Shown here: positions 6,064 to 12,065 of the stretch, piece after piece
How the letters are laid out: each line of letters starts with the position of its first letter
Position numbering within the stretch: the first letter of the stretch is position 1
Origin: Oscillospiraceae bacterium
GTDB taxonomy: Bacteria > Bacillota > Clostridia > Oscillospirales > Acutalibacteraceae
Direction of reading: 5' to 3'
DNA length: 13,105 bases
Assembly (NCBI GenBank): GCA_902796295.1
Contig: CADBOL010000266.1
Span: 1-13,105 of the forward strand
Notes under the pieces: model-generated
Told to the model about the DNA's origin: nothing
Databases searched by the model: none
What the model saw: the letters and a program-made list of their open reading frames with translations, nothing else
Made by a program: the position numbers and the translations under genes

Positions 6064-7188
6064 ATGAAGAAAAAAACAGGCGCAAAAATTCTGATAATCA
6101 TATTCACGGCATTCATCGCTGTAATGGGGATGCTGTATATCTTCATGCCCAAAACGGAGTTTTCCGAAACCGAGAAAAGATATCTCATGTCTGCGCCGAA
6201 GCTGACGCTTTCAAATATCAAAGACGGCAGTTTTTCGGAAGATTTTGAAACCTTCCTTGCTGACCAGACACCTTTGCGCACCCTGTTCGTGAGCATCAAC
6301 GCATACTTTGAACTTCTCAAAGGCAACAACGGCTCAAACGGCGCTTATCTCGGCAGAGACGGTTATATCATTGAGAAACCGTTTGAGAGAGAAAACCTGC
6401 TTCAGACAAATCTCAGAAGCATAACCGAGTTTTCGGAAAGCATCAGTCAGCCCGTTTCGCTTGTCGCCATACCGTCAAAAGGTTATGTCTGCGGCGATAA
6501 GCTGCCGAAAAACGCGATGAAATATCTTGACGGCGAATACAATAAAATTATAAAAGAATCCGCCGGCAATATAAAAACCGTTGATGTTACAGCCGAGTTT
6601 ATGAATTCGGCTGATAAAGACGGCTTTTACTACAAAACAGACCATCACTGGACAAGTCTTGGGGCATACACCGCATACAGAGCGATTTGCAGGGAATACG
6701 GCCTGACACCCGAAGAAAAAAGCGACTTTAAGATTGAGACTGCCGAAGGCTTTTACGGCACCTCTTACGCCAAAGCCTGCTATACTCTCGCAAAGCCCGA
6801 CAGCGTTGAGCTGTGGATCGGCAAAAATTCTCTCGGCAAAGCAGATGTTACCATAACCGAAGGAAAAAAAGAAACCGCCTCGGACAGCATGTTTTTCAGA
6901 GAGCATCTTAAAGAGGGCGACAAATATCTGACATTCCTTGACGGCAACCACAGCCTTGTCACGGTAAAGACGGGAAACACGGGCGGCCGTCTGCTTATGA
7001 TAAAAGATTCTTTTGCCCATTGTATTGCGCCTTTCCTTGCGGAAAACTTTGAGGAAATCGTTATGGTTGATCTCAGATATTACAAAGATTCTCTTAAATC
7101 CCTGATTGACACGGAAGGAATAACCGATGTGATGTTCCTTTACAGCATTGAGAATCTCTGCACGACAAAAGATATTATATTTGAATAA
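6064..7188 (+). CDS. DHHW-family protein (AlgX/AlgJ-like acetyltransferase partner)
   Basis: The 374-residue protein has a short basic N-terminus and one hydrophobic segment (about residues 8-27), so it should be a membrane-anchored extracellular protein. The motif TDHHWT gives Asp193-His194-His195-Trp196, and the SGNH nucleophile is Ser316 in LLMIKDSFAH. These match the AlgX/AlgJ arrangement in which Asp, His and Ser carry out acetyl transfer to polysaccharide. It lies 3 nt after the MBOAT stop and has no visible Shine-Dalgarno sequence (the upstream stretch is TTTTAAGTTTTAACAG), so translation probably depends on ribosomes finishing the MBOAT gene. The coupling would keep the two partners in fixed ratio. 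The function is well supported by context; the acceptor polymer is unknown. Confidence 0.87.
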   Translation: MKKKTGAKILIIIFTAFIAVMGMLYIFMPKTEFSETEKRYLMSAPKLTLSNIKDGSFSEDFETFLADQTPLRTLFVSINAYFELLKGNNGSNGAYLGRDGYIIEKPFERENLLQTNLRSITEFSESISQPVSLVAIPSKGYVCGDKLPKNAMKYLDGEYNKIIKESAGNIKTVDVTAEFMNSADKDGFYYKTDHHWTSLGAYTAYRAICREYGLTPEEKSDFKIETAEGFYGTSYAKACYTLAKPDSVELWIGKNSLGKADVTITEGKKETASDSMFFREHLKEGDKYLTFLDGNHSLVTVKTGNTGGRLLMIKDSFAHCIAPFLAENFEEIVMVDLRYYKDSLKSLIDTEGITDVMFLYSIENLCTTKDIIFE

Positions 7189-7194
7189 CCGGAA

Positions 7195-7216
7195 AGAGGG
7201 CGCAATGTCGCCCTCT
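7195..7216 (+). promoter_or_regulatory. Hairpin covering the trhA-like start region
   Basis: A perfect 8-bp stem (AGAGGGCG at 7195-7202 with CGCCCTCT at 7209-7216) encloses a 6-nt loop that contains the ATG at 7205. It lies 6 nt after the stop of the DHHW gene. The downstream stretch GTGTATTTG is a poor T-tract, so it is at best a weak terminator. It could instead hide the AGAGGG ribosome site or partly end the upstream transcript. Confidence 0.5.
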
Positions 7217-7897
7217 GTGTATTTGAAAATGAGAATAACGGAAAACATTGAGTTAATAGAATACACAAAGCGTCAGGAGATTTTAAACTCTCTGACTCAC
7301 GCTGCCGGTGCGGTTTTTGCGGCAGCCGGTCTTATACTGTGCCTTAACAAAGTCAGAGGCGAAGGGATGAGAGCTGCTCTTTCCGCCTGCGTTTACTGCT
7401 CGGCTTTCTTCGCGGTTTATGCCGCCTCGGCTTTATATCACGGCCTGCCGCCGGGTGAGGCAAAGCGGTTATTCCGCCTGTTTGACCACATTGCCATTCC
7501 CCTGCTTCTTGCAGGCACCGCGACACCGTGCGCTCTGATAACCCTTTACAGAGTCAGCCCTTTTCACGGTTATGCCGTTTTCGCAACGGGCTGGTTCTGC
7601 GCCGCTTTCGGTATTATCACAAAGCTCTTTTTCTTCAATGACAAAAAGCTCAAAACTATCTGTATGGCGGTATACTTTGCAGGCGGAGCTTCGATGCTTT
7701 TCAGCGCGATACCACGGCTCGGGAGCATAAACAAGACGGGATTTCTGCTGCTGTGTCTCGGCTGTCTCGCCTACACTGCAGGCGCGGTATTCTGCCGCAT
7801 CGGCATAAAACGCCCATGGTTTCACACGGCCTTTCACGTTTTTGTGCTCGCGGGCAGCATAATTCATTTTTACGTGATTTATACATATATATTCTGA
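7205..7897 (+). CDS. trhA: Hemolysin III / TrhA-family membrane protein
   Basis: The protein (230 residues from 7205) has seven hydrophobic segments and the hallmarks of the TrhA/hemolysin III branch of the PAQR/CREST superfamily: EILNSLTH (25-32) before the first helix, SALYH (75-79), DHIAIP (94-99), and a last-helix block HTAFHVFVLAGSIIHF with His207, His211 and His221. In this superfamily the Ser/His/Asp set binds a metal, usually zinc, and members may be membrane hydrolases. A toxin role is not established. Start choice is uncertain: ATG 7205 has AGAGGG upstream but lies in a hairpin loop, while ATG 7229 (222 residues) is closer to usual family length but lacks a ribosome site. It may be co-transcribed with the acetylation cassette. 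Confidence 0.85.
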   Translation: MSPSVYLKMRITENIELIEYTKRQEILNSLTHAAGAVFAAAGLILCLNKVRGEGMRAALSACVYCSAFFAVYAASALYHGLPPGEAKRLFRLFDHIAIPLLLAGTATPCALITLYRVSPFHGYAVFATGWFCAAFGIITKLFFFNDKKLKTICMAVYFAGGASMLFSAIPRLGSINKTGFLLLCLGCLAYTAGAVFCRIGIKRPWFHTAFHVFVLAGSIIHFYVIYTYIF

Positions 7898-7919
7898 AAA
7901 TCAAAAAGGAGCGGCAATT

Positions 7920-8282
7920 ATGAAAAAACGAATTCTCGGATATGTAAAATCAATCGATGAGCTTCTTGAAGGCGGAAAGCCCGAAGAAAGCTGGGAAGAA
8001 GAAATAAAAAAGCACCTTATTCAGATAGGATTCTTTCAGCACGAGAGGCTGATTCATCTGCTTGTGACACTCACTTTTGCCATCCTTACGGTAGCGGCCA
8101 TGCTTGTCATGGTAATCTCGTCTTATCTGCCGCTCGCTGCTGTTTTCGGCCTGCTGCTTATTCTCCTTGTTCCTTATATCAAGCATTACTATCTGCTTGA
8201 AAACAAAACTCAGTATATGTATGAGCAGTATGATAAAATGCTCACGCTCGCCCGTGAAGAAAAGAATAAAAACAGCGATTAA
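7920..8282 (+). CDS. Small two-helix membrane protein, unknown function
   Basis: The 120-residue protein has a charged N-terminal part (residues 1-43, with the acidic run EESWEEEIKK), two adjacent hydrophobic helices (about 44-67 and 69-90), and a polar C-terminal helix rich in Lys and Glu. Both ends are predicted cytoplasmic. I do not recognise a named family. The start is secure: AAAAGGAG (7904-7911) lies 8 nt before the ATG. It sits 22 nt after the trhA-like gene and 21 nt before the next gene, so it is almost certainly in the same transcript. Its shape would fit an accessory subunit for a neighbouring membrane protein; that is inference only. Confidence 0.75.
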   Translation: MKKRILGYVKSIDELLEGGKPEESWEEEIKKHLIQIGFFQHERLIHLLVTLTFAILTVAAMLVMVISSYLPLAAVFGLLLILLVPYIKHYYLLENKTQYMYEQYDKMLTLAREEKNKNSD

Positions 8283-8290
8283 TAAACATA

Positions 8291-8297
8291 AAAGGAG
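8291..8297 (+). promoter_or_regulatory. Ribosome binding site deciding a GTG start
   Basis: AAAGGAG lies 6 nt before the GTG at 8304. An ATG at 8302 is at similar distance but opens a frame that closes after about 14 codons, so the GTG is the start of the real gene. Confidence 0.65.
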
Positions 8298-8303
8298 ACA
8301 GAT

Positions 8304-8798
8304 GTGCATTTCGGGTTTTCATATACAGGTCTTATATTTTTGCTGATGCTTTTCATTCCCAATTTCTTCTGGACAAAGAATAAGCCGGAGCGTTACGATG
8401 AATACGCAAAAAACGAAAGCAGAATACTGCTGGCTTTTGAGAGAGCCGGAGAGGTTGCGGTTTCATGCCTTCTCCTTATTTTCAGCGATTTTAATTACAG
8501 CGGGCTGAATCTGCGACTGCTTTGGCTTTGCGGCGCGGCGTGTCTTATGCTTCTTTATGAAATATACTGGATACGTTATTTCAGAAGCGAAAAAACAATG
8601 AGTGATTTTTACAGGAGTATTCTCGGAATACCTGTTGCGGGAGCAACGCTCCCTGTAATAGCGGTTCTGCTTATTGCCGTTTACGGGAGAAATCCGTTTC
8701 TCTTCGCGGCCGGGATAATCCTCGGCATCGGGCACATAGGAATACACTTCTCCCACAAAAAAGAAATCAAAGAAAATGAAAATCCGCAGGGATCATAA
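8304..8798 (+). CDS. Multi-pass membrane protein, unknown function
   Basis: The 164-residue protein starts with GTG. It has about five hydrophobic segments (roughly residues 5-23, 46-62, 70-90, 107-127 and 130-148). Between the first two is a polar stretch with IPNFFWTKNKPERY and KNESRILLAFERAGE, which looks like a conserved cytoplasmic segment. The C-terminus is charged (HKKEIKENENPQGS). I recall similar uncharacterised proteins from Clostridia but cannot name a function. It lies 21 nt after the two-helix protein gene with a good ribosome site, so the two are probably made together. The final codons form one arm of the terminator. Confidence 0.75.
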   Translation: MHFGFSYTGLIFLLMLFIPNFFWTKNKPERYDEYAKNESRILLAFERAGEVAVSCLLLIFSDFNYSGLNLRLLWLCGAACLMLLYEIYWIRYFRSEKTMSDFYRSILGIPVAGATLPVIAVLLIAVYGRNPFLFAAGIILGIGHIGIHFSHKKEIKENENPQGS

Positions 8799-8820
8799 GC
8801 GAAACCTGCGGACTTTTTCT
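8783..8820. terminator. Bidirectional terminator overlapping a CDS end
   Basis: An 8-bp stem (TCCGCAGG at 8783-8790 with CCTGCGGA at 8805-8812) is followed on the plus strand by CTTTTTCT. On the minus strand it is followed by TTTTCATTTTC. The left arm lies inside the last codons of the preceding gene and the stop codon is in the loop. It should serve both convergent transcripts, including the XRE gene that ends at 8841. Confidence 0.85.
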
Positions 8821-8840
8821 GTCATATTTACTTAAATGAT

Positions 8841-9053
8841 TTAAAGATTAAAATCATACTCTATCAGATCTCCGGGCTGGCAGTGAAGCGCCTCGCACAG
8901 CGCTTCAAGCGTAGAAAACCTGATGGCGCTCACATGACCGTTTTTAAGCTTTGAGAGATTCACATTCGCAACGCCGACTGCCTCAGAGAGTTCATTCAGA
9001 CCGATTTTCCTGTCTGCCATGACCCTGTCAAGCCGTAAAACTATTTTTCCCAT
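8841..9053 (-). CDS. Small XRE/Cro-type transcriptional regulator (YozG-like)
   Basis: The 70-residue protein is little more than one helix-turn-helix domain: a short beta start (MGKIVLRLDRVMADRK), then helix 2-turn-helix 3 at about residues 17-37 (GLNELSEAVGVANVNLSKLK), then NGHVSAIRFSTLEALCEAL and CQPGDLIEYD, the standard Cro/CI ending. This compact type commonly sits next to DUF2975 membrane proteins, as here. The gene starts 9 nt after the DUF2975 stop; its ribosome site GAGGTGA overlaps that stop, so the pair is coupled. Two near-identical palindromes at the operon promoter are the likely target, making this an autorepressor. Direct binding is inferred, not seen. Confidence 0.9.
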   Translation of the reverse strand: MGKIVLRLDRVMADRKIGLNELSEAVGVANVNLSKLKNGHVSAIRFSTLEALCEALHCQPGDLIEYDFNL

Positions 9054-9062
9054 TTTATCACC

Positions 9063-9788
9063 TCAAAGAGTCTCATCGGATTCCTTCTGAAGCTGAGCGC
9101 CGTATGTAAATATTACTGCAAGCATAAAGACAACAAGGATTCCCGCTATGACGGTAAAATCAATGCCGATGCTGAAATCAATGCTCTTTGAAGCGATTGA
9201 ACTCCAGGCGGTTTTATCAATTCCGCGAAGGAATGCAAAAGGAACAAGCGACCAGCCGAATCGTTTCATATTCTTAATTATTTCATCGCTGAACGGAGTC
9301 TCGCAAACCTCAAGAGATTTCATAAGAGAGCGAACCATAATCAGCACTGCAACGGTGCATATACAGCTCAGCAGAGAAACTGCCAGGCAGTAAACAAGTC
9401 TGCCGGTATTGAGCGAGATCTTTCTGTTGTTAATGTCGATCTTATAGCCGTTATCAATCTTGGTGAGATTTGAATCCTCAAGAATATCGTCATCACCCGC
9501 AATGCTGACTGTAACGTCGCCTGTTCCGGCGAGATTGACCTGTGCGCCGTCACCCTCCTGCTTTATATCAAGCAGTTTATCGAGCTTTGCAAACAGAGTT
9601 CCCGCGGATGTAATATTGATATCGCCGTCAAGAGTGATATCTATGGTTTCCTTCGGAAGAAATGCTGCGCCGGCCGTGCAGGCGAGAACCGCTGCGGCGG
9701 CCAATATTGTAAGAACCAGCATTATGGTTGATACTACTCTGCCGATTTTTCCGATAGTATTGATGGTCTTTTTGTTTTTTGAATCCAT
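9063..9788 (-). CDS. DUF2975-family membrane protein
   Basis: The 241-residue protein has an N-terminal helix (about 19-43), an extracytoplasmic beta-rich domain (44-129) full of short Asp/Asn/Gly turns, then three further hydrophobic segments (about 130-153, 178-192 and 208-229). The stretch CETPFSDEIIKNMKRFGW (162-179) and the ending TYGAQLQKESDETL match the conserved parts of DUF2975, a family of unknown function regularly paired with small XRE regulators. The extracytoplasmic domain is larger than I expect for the simplest members. AAGGAG (9802-9797) lies 8 nt before the ATG. It may sense or relay a membrane signal to the XRE partner; this is inference. Confidence 0.85.
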   Translation of the reverse strand: MDSKNKKTINTIGKIGRVVSTIMLVLTILAAAAVLACTAGAAFLPKETIDITLDGDINITSAGTLFAKLDKLLDIKQEGDGAQVNLAGTGDVTVSIAGDDDILEDSNLTKIDNGYKIDINNRKISLNTGRLVYCLAVSLLSCICTVAVLIMVRSLMKSLEVCETPFSDEIIKNMKRFGWSLVPFAFLRGIDKTAWSSIASKSIDFSIGIDFTVIAGILVVFMLAVIFTYGAQLQKESDETL

Positions 9789-9803
9789 AAGAATATCTCC
9801 TTG

Positions 9804-9830
9804 CGTTAATTATTTAACGTTTATCGTTAA
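9804..9830 (-). promoter_or_regulatory. Operator 2: TAACG-TTTAT-CGTTA palindrome near the start site
   Basis: TAACGTTTATCGTTA (9815-9829, plus-strand reading) is an inverted repeat with arms TTAACG and CGTTAA. A further half-site CGTTAA lies at 9804-9809, giving an alternating array. The palindrome is centred about 12 nt downstream of the expected start site, a position suited to repression. Confidence 0.7.
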
Positions 9831-9840
9831 CTGCATGCAT

Positions 9841-9869
9841 ATAATATCACACGGTTTTATGTTTGTCAA
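9841..9869 (-). promoter_or_regulatory. Promoter of the DUF2975-XRE operon
   Basis: On the minus strand, a perfect TTGACA (9869-9864) and TATTAT (9846-9841) are separated by 17 nt. The start site should be near 9834. A near-perfect promoter flanked by two copies of the same palindrome points to tight repression. Confidence 0.85.
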
Positions 9870-9877
9870 TAGATTTT

Positions 9878-9892
9878 TAACGATTATCGTTA
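9878..9892 (-). promoter_or_regulatory. Operator 1: perfect TAACGAT-T-ATCGTTA palindrome upstream of -35
   Basis: TAACGATTATCGTTA is a perfect 15-bp palindrome centred at 9885. It differs from operator 2 at one position only. The two centres are 63 bp apart, about six helical turns, so proteins bound at both would lie on the same face of the DNA. Confidence 0.7.
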
Positions 9893-9929
9893 TTTTTTTA
9901 TCTTATCTTCACAATCTCTGTTTCTGGTA

Positions 9930-9959
9930 TAAAAAATCCGCCCGTAATACGGACGGATT
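9930..9959 (-). terminator. Intrinsic terminator of the GPH transporter gene
   Basis: On the minus strand, AATCCG (9959-9954) pairs with CGGATT (9940-9935), and CCGT with ACGG inside around a 3-nt loop, with one internal mismatch. A run of Ts (complement of 9930-9936) follows. It stands 20 nt after the transporter stop. Confidence 0.88.
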
Positions 9960-9979
9960 CTATTATATTACATTATTGA

Positions 9980-11860
9980 TTAATCTGCCGGAGTCTCATC
10001 GGCAGTCTCCTCCGAGACTTCCTCCGAAACCGCCTCTGCACCGTGGCGCTTTGCAACAAGCTCGGCAAGAATTCTCTTATGCTCGTAATTGGGAAGAGCG
10101 TATTTAAGAGTGGGGATAGCCGCAAGAACCATTCCGACTGCAGGCGGAATCGAAATAAGGAAGAACATTGCCGCGGCAAATTTACCGCCGTTATAAACCT
10201 TGAAATCGGCTCCGTTGACAAGCGCGTTATTGAGAAGCGCAACGTTTTTATCCGAGAAGCCGACTATGGCGTAAACAGCGCCCGAAATAAGGGAGGCGAT
10301 ACCTGCGGAGAGCTTTGTGATGAAGCTCTGGCCCGAGAAGAATACGCCGTCGGGGCGAACGCCCGTGTAGTATTCCTCATAGTCAACACAGTCTGCAATC
10401 ATAACGGACTGAAGAACGTTGAGAGAGCCCATTGAGGAGGCGGCCATAAAGAAGAGAACGTACATAACAAGCATTCCGCCCCAGGTGAGGACGTTGCCCT
10501 TTGAAATAAGGAAGAAGACAAAGATAAGGGCAAACGGGATGGCGCCTATGAGAGAGAAGAAATTGTAGAGCTTTTTCTTCTCATATTTTTTGATGAGCGT
10601 GGGAACCAGGAGTGGGAACCCGATCATTCCTCCGAAGAGGCCTACGACAAGAATGACTATCTTGAGAACGAGTGTGATATTCAGTGCGCCGTCAACAAAC
10701 AGAGTAGCTCCGATATCGTTATTGAAGAAATAATACATTACAAGCGTCATTGCAACGATGGCGAGAAGCTGTATCGGGCTTCTGAGAATACCGGAAATAA
10801 GAATCTGACGGAAGGGCTTGTTGCCGAACATAATCTTGAAATTCTCTTTGATTGTGTAGGTCTTTTCGCTCTTGGCCGAAACCTTCTCCTTGACCGAGAG
10901 ACCCGCGAACTGGAAGAGAATTGAAGCAAACACCGTCATCACTATCGCGAGAGTGATATAGGCGGCCCTTAGTGAATGGGCCTCGTCCATACCGCGCGCC
11001 TTGAATATACCCTGGAAGGCGGGCGCTATCATTGTGAAGAGAGTGCCTATCATACCGACGTTGGCAACGGCACGGGCAAGGGTGAGAACCTTCGCGCGGT
11101 CGTTCTGATCCTCTGTCATAAGAGAGGTAACGCCCCAGAGAGGAATATCGCCGATGGTGTAGGTCATACCCCAGAGAATGTATGAGAACGCAGCCCAGGC
11201 AATTATGATGGCTGCTCTGCCGCCGGTCTTCTTGACGAAACCGAGCTCGCTCTGGAATTCCTGAAGAACGGTCTCCGCAAGGGCGGTATCCGTCACGGGC
11301 TGCTTGTCGGCAGCGGTATATACCATGACCTTGGTCTTGACGATATTGCCGTCTTCGTCCATGAGAGTCTTGCCGTCGGCATCCTTCTGAAGATCCCAGC
11401 TTCCGCCGGCGGGAACGAAGAGGTATTCCACTCCGTCATATTCAAGCGATTTTGTGAGATCGCTTTCGACAAAATCGGTGTAGGCGCCGATATCCTGAAG
11501 AGCGACCTCGTGAAGGTCATTCGGCTCGGCATACATTCCGTTGATGAACGGAACGATTGTGGTAACCATTATGATTACGGGAACAAAGAGAAGGTAGGGC
11601 TTGCATTTGCCCCACTTTGTATGTGTTTTGTCAACGATGGTACCCATCATAGGGTCATTGATTGCATCCCATACCCTTGCAAGAGCAAAAATCAGCGAGC
11701 AGGCGATAGCCGGAAGGAATATGACGCTCTGAAAATAGAAAGCGAGACCCGTGGCTATGATATTATAAATAATATTCTGGCCCGCGAGACCGGTAAGGTA
11801 ACCGGCAAGCTCCTTTTTGGTGTAGGTTTTCACGGTGGGATTACCGACTGTATTTCCCAT
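9980..11860 (-). CDS. GPH-family sugar:cation symporter (MFS) with extracellular insertion
   Basis: The 626-residue protein is a glycoside-pentoside-hexuronide:cation symporter of the MelB type. The family signature is RVWDAINDPMMGTIVDKTHT (62-81), with Asp65 and Asp69 at the positions that bind the coupling cation in MelB; YILWGMTYTIGDIPLWG (227-243) is also highly conserved. About 12 membrane helices are present. Typical members have about 450-480 residues. The extra length here is mainly an insertion at about residues 108-210 between helices 3 and 4, in a loop predicted to face outside, plus an acidic tail after residue 605 (EEVSEETADETPAD). It probably imports an oligosaccharide or glycoside with Na+ or H+. 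AAGGAG (11873-11868) lies 7 nt before the ATG. No glycosidase gene is visible nearby to reveal the substrate. Confidence 0.88.
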   Translation of the reverse strand: MGNTVGNPTVKTYTKKELAGYLTGLAGQNIIYNIIATGLAFYFQSVIFLPAIACSLIFALARVWDAINDPMMGTIVDKTHTKWGKCKPYLLFVPVIIMVTTIVPFINGMYAEPNDLHEVALQDIGAYTDFVESDLTKSLEYDGVEYLFVPAGGSWDLQKDADGKTLMDEDGNIVKTKVMVYTAADKQPVTDTALAETVLQEFQSELGFVKKTGGRAAIIIAWAAFSYILWGMTYTIGDIPLWGVTSLMTEDQNDRAKVLTLARAVANVGMIGTLFTMIAPAFQGIFKARGMDEAHSLRAAYITLAIVMTVFASILFQFAGLSVKEKVSAKSEKTYTIKENFKIMFGNKPFRQILISGILRSPIQLLAIVAMTLVMYYFFNNDIGATLFVDGALNITLVLKIVILVVGLFGGMIGFPLLVPTLIKKYEKKKLYNFFSLIGAIPFALIFVFFLISKGNVLTWGGMLVMYVLFFMAASSMGSLNVLQSVMIADCVDYEEYYTGVRPDGVFFSGQSFITKLSAGIASLISGAVYAIVGFSDKNVALLNNALVNGADFKVYNGGKFAAAMFFLISIPPAVGMVLAAIPTLKYALPNYEHKRILAELVAKRHGAEAVSEEVSEETADETPAD

Positions 11861-11887
11861 TTGACCACTCCTTAAATCTTGTTAGCG

Positions 11888-11904
11888 TTTGACCGCCGGT
11901 CAAA
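11888..11904 (-). promoter_or_regulatory. Candidate operator: TTTGACC-GGC-GGTCAAA palindrome in transporter leader
   Basis: Perfect 7-bp arms TTTGACC (11888-11894) and GGTCAAA (11898-11904) surround a 3-bp centre. The site lies about 40 nt downstream of the predicted start and 15 nt upstream of the ribosome site. Its length and GACC/GGTC arms resemble operators of TetR-type repressors; it could also fold as a small RNA hairpin. No regulator gene for it is in view. Confidence 0.55.
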
Positions 11905-11943
11905 ACGGAAGGCAAATACGCCCCCGATTCAACAGTTATAATA

Positions 11944-11972
11944 ATTTTAAAATAATATTTGTATTATGTCAA
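11944..11972 (-). promoter_or_regulatory. Promoter of the GPH transporter gene
   Basis: On the minus strand, a perfect TTGACA (11972-11967) is followed after 17 nt by TAAAAT (11949-11944). The surrounding sequence is very A+T-rich. The start site would be near 11937, leaving a leader of about 75 nt that contains the palindrome. Confidence 0.7.
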
Positions 11973-12025
11973 TATGTAATAACTTATAAGAATAGCGGCA
12001 ACATTTTAGTTATATTTTTGACGGA

Positions 12026-12060
12026 AGGAAAAACCCGCAGGAGCGCTCTGCCCTGCGGGT
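12026..12060 (-). terminator. Intrinsic terminator of the aminotransferase gene
   Basis: A perfect 9-bp stem (ACCCGCAGG with CCTGCGGGT, at 12060-12052 and 12041-12033 on the minus strand) with a 10-nt loop is followed by TTTTTCCTTCC. It begins 5 nt after the stop codon. Confidence 0.9.
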
Positions 12061-12065
12061 GTAAG

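Noticed and set aside
7148..7178. Possible promoter for the trhA-like gene (TTGAGA and TATTAT)
   Set aside because: The spacing is 19 nt and the -35 is imperfect; it lies in coding sequence and cannot be separated from chance.
6475..7266. 263-codon open frame on the minus strand opposite the DHHW gene
   Set aside because: It lies entirely across a well-supported coding gene, is Phe/Cys-rich in the way antisense frames are, and shows no recognisable domain or ribosome site.
9460..10107. 215-codon plus-strand frame across the DUF2975 gene and the transporter 3' end
   Set aside because: It crosses the DUF2975 promoter, both palindromes and the transporter terminator; this is a chance antisense frame.
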